Shown here: positions 45,132-56,700 of the stretch, piece by piece
Numbering within the stretch: position 1 is the first letter of the stretch
How the letters are laid out: every line of letters starts with the position of its first letter
NCBI GenBank assembly: GCA_023376005.1
Contig: CM042156.1
Span: 45,314,170 to 45,378,169 of the forward strand
Origin: Doryteuthis pealeii
Lineage: Eukaryota > Mollusca > Cephalopoda > Myopsida > Loliginidae
Reading direction: 5' to 3'
Length of the DNA stretch: 64,000 nt
Position numbers and translations under genes: made by a program
The notes under the pieces: generated by a model
Database searches by the model: none
Told to the model about the DNA's origin: nothing
The model's input: only the letters and a program-made list of their open reading frames with translations

Positions 45132-45320
45132 TGGCGCAATGGATATAAGGGTTGAGTTATTACAGTTCTAAGTGACAATCATCTATAGGTTGCAGGTTCA
45201 ATCCTGGCCAAGGTTGATAATAACATGGAATACTTAATACAGCTTAACACTTGTACCCAGTCATAGTTAACGGAATGAGAACAGTCTACCCCATGGATTG
45301 AATAAAGGGTTTGGTTCGAT
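45132..45320 (+). repeat. SINE-C copy, left part, split by a LINE
   Basis: Head ATGGCGCAATGGATATAAGG, B box GCAGGTTCAATCCTGG, then GGATTGAATAAAGGGTTTGG. The 3' module resumes at about 46400. Confidence 0.75.
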
Positions 45321-45321
45321 C

Positions 45322-46398
45322 ATAATAATGGAATTTATTGTGTACAGTGATCAGGTGTACCACAACTCATCAAAGTCTCATGTCTAGTACACAGAATAAT
45401 GTATTAATGTCAGGAACATATACAGTTTACAGTAATAATATACCTGTATGTGTGTACGTGTGCATATGTGTGTGGATAGGGGTATTAGGTATAGTGTTGG
45501 CGGACTACAGAAAGCATGGAAGCTTTGAAAGATTCAGTGTTTCGGCAGCCTACAATGGACACGGACAGCTTATTCCATGCCTCTGCAATTCTGAGTGTGA
45601 AAAAATGTTTCCGAAAGTCATGTGAGCAATGCTGTTTTCTGACTTTGTAGGCACGCCCACGTGTGTTAGAAACATGGAGATCAAAAAAGTGCTCACGGTT
45701 GCTGTTGTTAAGATGATTGATGACCTTATGAGCATTTACCAGGTTAGTTTCCAGATGCCAGAGTTTCAACAAATCCATTCCCAGGGCAGCAAGACATTCA
45801 GAATATGGCAGATGCCTGATGGAGGGTATACGCTTGGTTGCACGTCTCTGTACAGTTTCTAGGAGGTTGATGTTCTGAGTGAGATAGGGGTTCCAGACTG
45901 GTGATTCAAGTGTGGCCACACCATAGCATTTTACAGCTTTAAATAGATAGCCGGTGAGCGGCTGACAAAGGTCTTGCTGAGCAACACCAGGATACCCTCG
46001 GCCTTTTTGACAATTTTAGAGATATGTTTCGTTCAACGTAAATCACTGCTGACAGTAATACCCAGATCACGTTCACAAGAAGATTCCTTGATATTAGTGT
46101 TGTGGAGGGTTTTTCCTCCCAAAATGCATGGTGGTACTTTTGTTTACAGCCAGCTTCAGTTGCCACTCAGTGATCCATTGTTGCACTGTGTCCAGGTCTG
46201 ACTGCAATAAAGATCTGCAGCATTCAGGATCTGTCTTTTTTATCTCAAGGTACAGCTTGATGTCATCAGCATACTTCAGTACTGTGGTATTCCTTAAGTT
46301 AGCATCTATATCATTGATATACACAACAAACAAAAGGGGGCCAAGAACAGATCCCTGTGGTACCCCAGATGACATCTCATATGGTGAGGAGTGTTGCC
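45322..46398 (-). mobile_element. 5'-truncated LINE, copy B, with RT core
   Basis: Minus-strand reading shows the RT palm: SSGVPQGSVLGPLLFVVYIN then YADDIKLYLE, in frame 46543-46094. It continues in other frames to LETVQRRATKRIPSIRHLPY and NHLNNSNREHFFDLHVSNTR (45919-45485). This is a Jockey/CR1-type LINE. A frameshift or indel lies around 45930-46090. The 3' end at 45322 has a short CATAATAAT tail. Confidence 0.85.
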
Positions 46399-46399
46399 C

Positions 46400-46562
46400 A
46401 AGAAGGTTCCCTAGTTCGAGAAAGTTCCTGAGTTCGACAAGAAGCACCTGAAGAAGGCTAGAGGGCACATCATCCGAAATGTTGTGTAGATAACAATAAA
46501 GATGACGAATTGCCCGAATAATCCAAATAATCCAAATCATCAAACCTCATCTCATAAATTCA
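46400..46562 (+). repeat. SINE-C copy, right part
   Basis: GTTCCTGAGTTCGACAAGAA, CCTGAAGAAGGCTAGAGG and the tail CCTCATCTCATAAATTCAGA. About 50 bp of the SINE around the insertion are missing compared with 2345-2763. Confidence 0.75.
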
Positions 46563-46686
46563 GAGAAATAGTCTCAAAAGACATCATCATCAATTGGATT
46601 CAAAGAAAGAAAGAAAAGATATTTATTTTCACACATTAAAAAACCAAAAAAAACAAAAAAACACAACAAATGATTAATGTGTGGAG

Positions 46687-46735
46687 GATGATCACTAATT
46701 AGGACTGAGCCTATTCTAGGAGTGACCACCACTGC
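46687..46735 (-). repeat. SINE-A tail fragment
   Basis: TCACTAATTAGGACTGAGCC to AGTGACCACC only. Confidence 0.6.
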
Positions 46736-47004
46736 TATTTCATAGTTTTCAGGTTTAAAATATTTTAACAGATATAATTTTTTAAAGAAGAACAAAGGGT
46801 TTTGATTTTAAATATCCAGTTGCAACTGAGTCTCTTTCTTATTGATATTTTTTATTGTTTCAGTTTCTATCCTCTTTTTTTTTCAAAAATAAACTCACAT
46901 TGTATCTTTTAGTTCCTTTTAGAAATATTCTATTGTACATTTGAAAATTATTCTTATGTTTATTGTAAATGTTTTATCTGATTAACATGTGGATAAAATA
47001 AATT

Positions 47005-47290
47005 GAAATAGATCATTAATAAGGACTGAGCCTATTCTAGTAGTGACCACCGCAAGTGCAGATTTAAGTGGTTTGAATTCAAAGTTTTTCTTCTCCTAGA
47101 CTGGTTGCCTAACCAAGGTTAAAGAGCCCAGTCTGCCCTACTATTTACCCATTACTGGAGGGAGAATAGTTGAATTCATAGCTATCCCAAGGATATTAGC
47201 ACTATGTGAACTGTGGCTTCATCCAGGATTTGAACTTGGGTCGACGAGTCCATTTTCTACGACTCTAACCAGTACACAACCACACCTCCT
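47005..47290 (-). repeat. Full-length SINE-A copy
   Basis: AATAGATCATTAATAAGGAC through CGACTCTAACCAGTACA, including B-box complement GGATTTGAACTTGGG. Confidence 0.8.
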
Positions 47291-47404
47291 TGTGTGTCTA
47301 GCTTAATGCACTATACAGATTCAGTGAAGGACTAAGAAAAAAAAGGTATCGTTTCTGAGTTTGGTTGTATGTAATATGTTTTGATTTGCTTCACATTAAA
47401 TATG

Positions 47405-47610
47405 AAGGAAGCTCTTGTGATGTAATGGTTATAGTTGTAGAAAGTGGACAGTGAAAGTAGGTGAAAATCCTGGACAAGTCTGTTGTATTTCATAGTGCTA
47501 ATATCCTTGAAAAAAGGTATGAATCCAACTATTCTCCTTCCAGCTATGGGTAAATAGTAGGACACACTGGGCTTTTTAACCTTGTTATGACAACTTTTTA
47601 TTGGAGAATG
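47405..47610 (+). repeat. SINE-A copy, diverged
   Basis: TGTGATGTAATGGTTATAGT head, CATAGTGCTAATATCCTTG, CAGCTATGGGTAAATAGTAG body. Confidence 0.75.
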
Positions 47611-47737
47611 AAAACTATATTTGGTATGGTGAATGCATCAGTGGGAAAGCAAGAATATTTTATAGATCAAAACTGAATTTTAAAATTTGAATGAAGATAT
47701 GTTCACAGTTGAGCAACTTTTATGTATTAAAGCGCTT

Positions 47738-47826
47738 GGAGTGTGACAGTTACCGTCATAGAAAATGGACTCAGTAACCCGAGTTCAAATCTTAGATGAG
47801 ACTGTTTGCATTTCACATAGCACTAC
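47738..47826 (+). repeat. SINE-A copy, left part, split by RepB
   Basis: Head with CGAGTTCAAATCTTAGATG up to CATTTCACATAGCACTA. It resumes at 48228 with ATGGCACTAATATTC. Confidence 0.8.
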
Positions 47827-48227
47827 CCATCAATCGGCTGGTCATGTCAAGCCCTAGCACCTATATGATTTTCCCAACCCTATTACCCTTATGGCAAGCC
47901 CTAACCCCTTTTTATCATATGGGTGCTAGAAGGCGGTGGCTGCGGGTCAACATGTCCTGGGAATGACGTTAAACTCTATCTGATGGTGAGGTTCCAGTTT
48001 TGGAGGTTTGGGGAATGTGGAGCACCCCTTCATCACCATTGCTCCCTGGTCCACTCTGACCCGGAGTGGTAGTACCTGTTAGGGTCCCATCTATGGGTTA
48101 AATAGAAAAATGTATTTATAAAAAAATTGTATTATCCATTAATTGATTTATTTCAAAACTTTATCGGCATTAACTGACCCACTGAGGTTGATATGCCATA
48201 AAACAAAACAATACCAAACCAAACATG
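47827..48227 (+). repeat. RepB dispersed repeat inserted in SINE-A
   Basis: CCATCAATCGGCTGGTCATG to GATATGCCATAAAACAAAAC. The nearly identical inverted copy is 26848-27201. Flanks ATAGCACTA and ATGGCACTA look like a 9-bp target duplication with one change. No coding potential. Confidence 0.75.
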
Positions 48228-48395
48228 GCACTAATATTCTTGGGAAAAATATGAATCCAGCTATGGGTTAATAGGGCAAATTGGACTTTTTAATCTTGGT
48301 ATGGCAACCAGTCTAGGAGAAGGAAAACTCTGAATCTAAACCTGTTAAACTCTGCTTAAAAATTGACCTTGTATTGCATCCTGCTCGTTATTTAT
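48228..48395 (+). repeat. SINE-A copy, right part
   Basis: GCACTAATATTCTTGGG through AACCTGTTAAACTCTGCTTA and CATCCTGCTCGT. Confidence 0.8.
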
Positions 48396-48429
48396 TAATG
48401 TCTCTATGAAAATCCGAGTAAGATTGACC

Positions 48430-49295
48430 TCAAAACAGCTAATGTTATTAGTACGTTCAAAATCCTGCAATGTGTTTTATATATAACTAAGAAATAAAGG
48501 TTTACATGATATATGGTGAGGTTAATTTGCATACTGGTTATAACAAAACCGATTTTAATAAATAATCACTTGGTGTTATTGATCCCTAATATTATTGTTT
48601 TATTCTCCAGCTTATTAAAATCAATCGTACAAATTATTTTATATAGAAACCAATTAAAATATAATTGAAATTAGTGTAATCTTTTTATATGGGTTCTTAT
48701 TAAATTTTGTTAGTCTTTCTAATTCAATATTTTTCATTATATTAAAAACTAAATATTTGGCTAAAATTGCAAATCGGAAAATTAAAACGGAAAGTTTTTT
48801 AGTGGTCCCCCATGACAGTTTAACTACAGTCTATGAATGAACTTTTTGCGAATTGGGTTATGGTTTAGGGGTTTAGGGATTAAGGTTGTTTTTAATTACG
48901 TATTGCTTAAAAAAACAAAAAACAAAAAAAAATTCCTATACATTTAATTAACCATTGAAATTAATTATTGAATCCAACAGTAGACACATTAGTCTCAGTT
49001 GTTTGTGTTAGTATTGCAATGTATAATTTCAATTAAACTTGGTTTAAAAAAGATATTTTTCAACATTAAATCTATAGTAATTTGTTGTTTTTTTGTTGTC
49101 TTTTTTAAGTAATACGTAATTAAAAACAACTTTAATCCCCAAACCCCTAAATCGTAACCCATTTCGCAAAAAGTTCATTCATAGACTGTAGTTAAACTGT
49201 CATGGGGGACCACCAAAAAACTTTCCGTTTTAATTTTCAGACCAATTTGCAAGTTTAGCCAAATATTTACTCCGGAGAGTGCATATTCTTGCTAG
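48430..49295 (+). mobile_element. Helitron-like element interrupted by palindrome P10
   Basis: Body sequence (GGTTAATTTGCATACTGG, TTGTTAGTCTTTCTAATTC) up to 48752, palindrome to about 49268, then hairpin ACTCCGGAGAGT and CTAG at 49292-49295 followed by T. Confidence 0.65.
48753..49268. mobile_element. Fold-back element P10
   Basis: Arms 48753-48960 and 49070-49268: ATATTTGGCTAAAATTGCAA at left, complement at right, with TTTTGCGAATTGGGTTATGG and the complementary AACCCATTTCGCAAAAAG. A single arm lies at 17160-17355. Confidence 0.8.
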
Positions 49296-49325
49296 TTTTA
49301 AATAAAAGAAATTTTACACCAATTT

Positions 49326-49570
49326 AAAATTTCTTTAGCTCAGTCGGCTAGAAACCACAAGGTTCCTAGTTCAATACCGGTCCTCGCCAACTCAGTGTAT
49401 GAGTTGCACAGAGATCTGTGCGGTAAAGTAAGGAGCTGATGGTAGATGTGGCGCTCCACCTCAGACGCCAAAATAATCTCCTTGGTCTAGCACTATTGAA
49501 AAGGGGACAGACTCCCTCGCTGACTGGCTGATACCAACTTTAGGCCGCCCCGACGACTTTACTTTTTACT
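49326..49570 (+). repeat. SINE-B copy, head slightly truncated
   Basis: TTTAGCTCAGTCGGCTAGAA, GGTTCCTAGTTCAATACC, AATAATCTCCTTGGTCTAGC, ending CGACGACTTTACTTTTTAC. Confidence 0.85.
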
Positions 49571-49699
49571 TAAAAAAGAAAAAAAATCAGTGACAAGTAT
49601 AAGGGAAGTAACTCTGATCGTACTGATTTCATGAACGGTAATTCTAAATAATTTCTGTGTAAATATTAAGTTATTTACGAAACTTAAGTCTGACACAGA

Positions 49700-49820
49700 G
49701 GCCTCGGTTTGCTGACAGTTCTTGGTTTTACTAAATGGTCACCCATCTGCGTACTGAACAGGCTCATGATTGCTTAACTTTGGCGATCTGAAGGCAACTA
49801 GGCACTTTAAAAATGACTTG
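49700..49820 (-). repeat. 5S rRNA-derived sequence (pseudogene or 5S-headed SINE)
   Basis: The complement of GGTCACCCATCTGCGTACTG, AACAGGC and TGCTTAACTTTGGCGATCTG aligns with the internal promoter region of metazoan 5S rRNA (boxes A, IE and C: ...AAGTTAAGCA..., ...CAGTACGCAGATGGGTGACC). Many mismatches and no intact termini, so not a functional 5S gene. Confidence 0.65.
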
Positions 49821-49829
49821 AATGGCAGT

Positions 49830-50337
49830 CACAATCCTCTTAGTACGTCACATTCTCCATGATTTTATTATTATTTAAACCTCAATTATTAATAAAAATT
49901 CTTAACACACAAATAACATGCAATTGTATTTATACAACAAAATAGTGGTTTACAGTGTGAATGGAAGGCTAATTTGCATATTGATATTTTAAAAAATTGA
50001 TTTTGATAAATATGTGCTTGGTATTATTGATTTCTAATTGTTTGGTTTTCTTACTGAATACGAACAAAAATCTCAAGGATAAATCTGAAAAGAAATCGAT
50101 TAACAAGAAGAAATAACAGTAATTTTGTTCTTTACTTCCTATTCTAACAGAATAGTTAAATTAGGAAAATTTATCAAGACGGAAGTGATGGAATAGTATT
50201 TTTCGATTATACCCTCACAGTTTCAAATCTTTTCATCTGTATTATTATTTAGTTTCATTAACCTTTCTAATTTAATATAATATCTTATTACATTAAAACT
50301 TAAATACTTGCACCTGGAGGGTGCATATATTTGCTAG
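49830..50337 (+). mobile_element. Helitron-like element, 5' truncated
   Basis: From CAGTCACAATCCTCTTAGT through GGCTAATTTGCATATTGATA to hairpin GCACCTGGAGGGTGC and CTAG at 50334-50337. Ends about 325 bp before PSMB6. Confidence 0.75.
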
Positions 50338-50529
50338 GAAATATAATAAATCAATTGATGCAATTTCCGAGAGTTTGAAATTTCAAGAAAAAACAATAGA
50401 CGTATTTAAAGAGCTAAATTTTAGTTTTAACGTGTTTTTTTTTAAACAAATATTATTTCTGAAAATCCACATACATTAAATCTTAAGAAATGTGTAATTA
50501 TTAAAGAAATTTTTTTTTTACGGTGGGTG

Positions 50530-50661
50530 TGTCATGTGAGGAAAATTCTTATCTGCGTAAAAAATACCTCATTATCTCCCTTGGTAATTTTGAATTCTAT
50601 CAGGGGGAGATAATAAATATAACCGGATATACAATTGCATTCTGGAAGTATCATTTTCAAC
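50530..50661 (+). promoter_or_regulatory. 5' flank and probable core promoter of PSMB6
   Basis: This is unique sequence between a Helitron-like end (50337) and the start codon. It contains ACCGGATA (50620-50627), which resembles an ETS site. A TATA box is not evident; housekeeping proteasome genes often lack one. Start site and factors are inference. Confidence 0.3.
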
Positions 50662-50763
50662 ATGGCCTCAATGATGACCAGCGGTTTTAGCGAATCCTTC
50701 GTCGGTAATGAAATGTTTAACTCATCGTCCACTAATTGGATGGACAAAGAAGTTAGCACTGGG
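50662..50763 (+). CDS. PSMB6: PSMB6 exon 1: propeptide
   Basis: It encodes exactly the 34-residue propeptide, from MASMMTSG to DKEVSTG, ending with the glycine that precedes the autocatalytic cleavage site. The donor GGG|GTAAGC at 50764 gives a phase-0 junction. The following intron is about 7.0 kb. Confidence 0.93.
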
Positions 50764-53700
50764 GTAAGCATTCACTTAAATAGAACTAAGTTAGTTTCTG
50801 AATATCACTCGTTTTGCACATTTTTTCAGGTTATTCGCTTCCTTATTAAATTGTATTTTCTCTTTATCTCATTTTCTTCATTCATAACGAATAAACCTTG
50901 TTTGTGTTAATAAAATGTATTTTTGTTCTTTAATAAATAAGAATAAACCCAAGTTAAAATACATATATATAATTCTTAGGTCTATAAACCAAAAAATAAG
51001 TTTCATTCAACTAAAAGCAGGCCGTGGAATACATTTATTGCTACGTTTTTAAAAAAATTATCACAGGAAATCATTTATGATAGCTTTTATCTTTTGAAAT
51101 TAAATTTTTTAATTAATGCTTATTTGTCGTTTATGAAAACAAGAAACTTAGTAACCATCTTCAGGTCAATTATATTATCTCAAATTTGAAAATATTTTCT
51201 TCCGATTGAAAAATCCAGTCAAAATTACATTTTTGGCTAAATACCTACGTTAAAATTTTCTTTGTACACTTCAAATTTCTTTTGTTTAAATAGTGTTCTG
51301 TTTAAGCCGATGAAATCAAGATTAAATGTACGGATATGATAATTGTTTCTTTTATATAGGTAATGTATTGACAATGATGCTGATAGCTTTTTGATTTAAT
51401 GCGTCCTGGGACGCACATATTTGCTTTAAATCAGTCCCCGGGAAAATTTATGGGTCCTAACTAAAACCGTCTAACTCCTACCATGTAACCTATCATGTGT
51501 AATTTGTTTTTAAGAAACTATTGAAATGTATTTAGCGTTATTTTGAAATGGTGGGAAGAAAAAAAGAAAAACACTGGGACGCATGGATACGATTTTACCG
51601 CGTCTTTTTAGATGTTTGTGCGTCAGAAACGCATGACGCGTACCTATCAGCATATCTGTGTTGTTTTTTTTTTTTTAAGTCACGAATGGTTAACAAGCCA
51701 GACTGTCAGGCCATTACAAGTGAGTTTGAGTCTCACTGAGTGCCCCATACATCCATCCTTGTGCTTTAAAATTAAGCAAAGTGTAGTAAGTAAATAAATA
51801 ATTGGTTAGAATCTAAAGATTTTAAAAGCGCTTCTGATAGTGCAACTTCAGAAAGAAGTGGGGAAATGGTTAGCAAGCTAGTCTCTCAGATTAATTATTG
51901 CTGAAAGCAAGTTCAATCTTTGCTGGAAGCCCCTTAAAAATCAAAACAAAAACAAAAAATGTAAAAAGACCTTGTGCTAATCTGGCCTGGTGGGAAGTCA
52001 GGAAAAAAAATAATCTAAACTGATGATTTAGCTATTCATGTTGAGCGGAATCCACACTTGCTGCTAAATTAGATGTCAAAATGAAACACTAGCAAGAATA
52101 TGCGCACTCCCAGCATAAGTACCCCACTCTCAGGGTGGGGTTCTAGTGGCTTCGGCCCTGGACCGTGGTTACAATTAACAGCGTTGGTCCCAGGGGCTAT
52201 TCCCCTAGACAATACCTGCCCCCTTGATTTAAAGTGGTAGAGCTGGGTTTATTGCCCGGTGCCAGAGGCACCCCTCTTGAGGGGGAATGCTGACGGGATT
52301 AACGCATTTTTTGCACCCGCCACCCATGAGTCTCAGCTTGTGGATGGTCCCCCGTTAATAGGGCCTTGTGTCTAACCTGTACCCGTGGGGTACGTGGTAA
52401 ATATCAAGTGTTTAAGTTTTAATGTAATGCAATATATTAAATTAGAAAGACTAACAAAATTAAATAAGAACGCATATAAAAAGATTACACATTTTAATTG
52501 GTTTTTATATAAATCATTCATAGTATAAGAGGTCCACAGAGTGTTAACTCTGGTCCTTATAAAACATTGGCTACTTAAAGGATAAGTACCCAATGCGAAA
52601 TACTTCAGTTAGGAAAACAACAAACGCGTTAATTACATTTATATAACTTTATTATAACATTAGGGGAACAAAGTTCCCCAGGCTATTTAATGTCACAAGT
52701 GTCCAAACATACACAATAGTGTTAATTGACAAAGTGGTAACCACTTACTATAAGCAGAGGCTGTAGCGTCTGGTGTGCACCGTAGGTGTCTGCTGGAGAG
52801 AGATGACAAGCACGTCCAGGCTTGTTCAGTGTCACGTGACCAAAATAGCGTCTCCTGACACGGAAGATTCACCAAAACCCTCAGACAAGAGAGACTGCCC
52901 TTACAATAGGATTGATTTTAATGTTGGAGAATAAAACAATAATAAGAGATCAATACTACCAAGTAATTATTTATGAAACCCGGTTTTATTAAAACCAGTA
53001 TGCAAATTAACCACACCATATATTATATAAACCTTTATTTCTTAATGATATATAAGACACATTGCAGGATTTTTAAACGCACTAATAACAGGCTGTTTTG
53101 AGGCAAATCTAACTCAGATTTTCGTCAGGACATTGTTAATAAACAATTTATTCTATGTATTAATGATTTTGGCTGACTAATATAAATCAAATAATCATTG
53201 ATAAACTTACGCACTTTCTAAGGGTACGTAAACTGTGACATAGTTTTGGTTACAGACAGACACTGAATCTCCATTATGATGAGATTATTGTAATCCACAT
53301 TGACATCCCAGTTAAGAATTTCCAACTGTTATTCATGTCATTATCCTTGAAATTAAGTTTGTTTACTTTTGGACTAATACCGTTGGGAAAAGTATGAATG
53401 CCCCCATCCCCCCAGCTATGAGTTGAATAGTACCACAATTCTTCTGGGTCAGTAGGGCATCCACCTAGGAAACAAGTTTCCGAGTTTGTTAACGGCCCTC
53501 GCCAACTCAATACATGAGTAGCACAGTTTGGATGCTGATGGTAGGTTTGGCGTTCCACCTCAGATACCAAAACAATCTCCTTGATCTAGCATTAGTGAAA
53601 AGGGGATAGACTCTCTCACTCTCTTGCTGATATTGACTAATAGGCCACTCCATTGACTTTACTATTCTTCTACAAGGATTGATTTGGCATTGAATAATCC

Positions 53701-56700
53701 ATGAAGGTTGATATGCCATAAACAAAGAAACCACATTGCCATTATTCAAATGAAGTAAGCAACTCAATATTTGATAGTTGTCTTTAATTTTCAATTTCCA
53801 ACTCTGTGCAAAAGTAGAACAGCTTGGGTAATCTGATCTCTATCGTAAAGCATCTGAGAGCTGACAGTAGGTGTGGTACTCCACTCCAGCAAAAACAATC
53901 TCCCCGGTCTATTGCAAGCAAAAAGGAGAAAGACTCCCTGGCTGTTCGGCTGATACTGGCTTTTACTTTATTTTTGGACTAAACCACTAATTCAATACTT
54001 AACAAGTTTCAATTTTGAAGTAGGATTTAAAAATGCACAAAAATATTTGCTTTGAATGAGTCCCTGGGAAAATTTAAGGGTCCCAACTAAAGCTGTCTAA
54101 CTCCTACCTTGTAACCTCTCCTGTGTAATTCATTTCTAAGAAACTTTTGAAGTGTATTTATAGTTAGCTTGAAATGGTGTGGGAAGAAAAGAGAAAACAC
54201 TGGGACGAATGGATACAATTTTACTGTGTCCTTTTTAGATTTTAGTGTGTCAGGGATGCATCTCTGGGCAATTAAAATAACATAAAAGTAAAAACTTAAG
54301 CTAGTAATAATAGTTTTATACAAATTTGATATTTGTTTTTGCTATGAGATTTCAAATGAATCATCAGAATTATAATTTTCCAGAATTTCATCCACTAATA
54401 GCAGTCAAGAGAAAGTCATTGTACTATGTAACATATATTTTATATTTCATTTCTCTCACTGTTTACCTTTATTGTATTTCTACAAATAAGAATATCTTTA
54501 AATTTATTAATGATGTATCCTTAATGACAATTAGTTATACTAAGATCAAAGAACACATTTTTCATTTCAAATGTCTTAATTCCATTTTCTTTTCGTAATT
54601 CTGTTTTTTTTTGTTTTTTTTTTTTGTTTGATGAAGTTGCTTACCACATTTGACATTTGTTTAGCACTTCTTTCCTTGGATTGCTTTAATATAAATGGCC
54701 TAAATTTGTCTATTCAAATCATAAATGCTAATAAGTTTAGATCTTACAAAAAAATAAATACTTAAAAAAAACTTGAAAATGTACTTTAAATATATTTTGG
54801 GAAATAATAATAGATAATGGGTTTAAATTATTTTTTCTAACTACAATGAGGAGGATGTTAAAACCAATAATTACTTTATTTAAAATTTCATGCCTTTTTT
54901 TTTATTTTATACATAATTGATTTAGTATCATCTGCGTTATTCAGACTATTGTCCCCATTTCATTGTTATCTGTACAACGTTTCGGCTGATATGCCCTCCG
55001 GCCTTCTTCAGGTATTTCTTTTCGAACTCTGGAACTTTCTTGTCGTAATTGGGAGCCATCACAGAACTTTGAACCTAACCCTTTATTTGGTCCACGGGGT
55101 TATCCTGTTCTCATTCCGCTAACCATAGCTGGGGTAGGAGTTGTGTTAATTATTTTTCTATGTTACTGCCTCTACTCAGGATTGAACCCGGAATCCAGAG
55201 ATAACTGTCACTTAGAACTGTCTTAACCTAACTACCTTATCCACTAGGCCATGTGTCCAATTGGATTTAAATTTTTAATTTTTAATTATTTGAATGTTTA
55301 ATGTAAAAATTAATTTTTAATTAGTCCTAGTTGCTTGAAATTTTTTGAGTCAATCCGTTTTTTTTTTTAATTCTTTTTTTTTTCTTCAAACCTAATGAAT
55401 GATAATTGCTTTGTGTGCATTTTTCCTTTTACTTTTTAACTATATTATATTTTTCATTTAAACTTATACATATATCATTTCTGTTTTTACTGCAAAACTG
55501 CAAAAAGAAATTCAGGAAAAAATTCATAATACAAACACAGAACTGAAAAGAATTGCATGTTAACGATTCATGAACAAATTTTATTGGCATCTGAGTCACA
55601 AAAAAAACAAAAAAACATGACAATCATAATTCATAGGAAAAGACTGGGGGCAAATTCTGATTTTAAAAAAAATTATTCTTTTAAATTAAGAAAACGTTGA
55701 TTTTGTAGGCATTTAATTAAACATCAATCACTGAAATTCTTACTTCTAAGACTAAAAAACAATGTCTAAATTCCATTTTATTTTACATAAAATAAAAGTT
55801 TTTCATCCATGTTAAATTGTTTCTTCAGCTTGCACACTAGCAGTGTTATTAAATGCATGACTTGCATTTTTCATTATATATATATATATATATATATATA
55901 ATCATGTATGTGCATGTGTGAAATATACACATAAATATTTCAAAATGTATATTATAGGAAAAAAAAAACTTGATGAAAAATACTGCCCATATTTTGTGCC
56001 TAAACAAATATATTAACTTAAATTCTAAGTACCTCCTGTTAAAAAGCAACTTATTTTATGATAATGCTTAAATCAAAACAGTGAGTTATTTACCTTTAAA
56101 AATGTAATTGTGAACTACACTTTTTTTCTTTTTTCTAACTATTGGTAAGACTAGGAATGTTTATAAATTCTAATAAAAGGTCACTTAGTATTTAAAAATT
56201 ATTCTTTTTACTTATCTATGATTCTTAAAAATGACTTAATTGTGGAATATTATATCTTGCAAAATCCCTGTTTTCAGATCTCGGTTTTATTTTTAAAAAA
56301 ATGCTAAATGACTTTTGTGCTTCCACATATAAAAGGTTTGGAGTAAAATCAATGGTATAAGAAAAGAAAAAACTACTCATAAATTTTATTTTAAGTCTAC
56401 ATGAGAAAAGTAGGCCACTATTATTTTAAAAATTCCATTTAATTATAATGGAGTAGTTAAGTTTTGAACTTGATTATGAATTGTTCTTCCTTTTTTTTCT
56501 GAAGGGATGAGAATTTTCTTTGATTCAAGAAATTCTGTGAAATTTGACATTTTTTTTAATCATTTTTTCAATTTATCCAAATCTGAAAATTGATATGGCT
56601 AGGTTAAGTCTGTCTGTACTACTCTTGGATGAACCAACTATCAAATTTTGTCTGCTATGAAATAAGAACAGGGCATGTTTGAGACAAGGATTCAAGGAAA

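Noticed and set aside
46094..46543. Reverse-transcriptase frame as a host gene
   Set aside because: Truncated, frameshifted LINE inserted in a SINE; no promoter or splice structure.
53274..53794. Two overlapping minus-strand open frames of about 95 residues
   Set aside because: They cross SINE-B and intronic sequence and show no motif or codon-level constraint.
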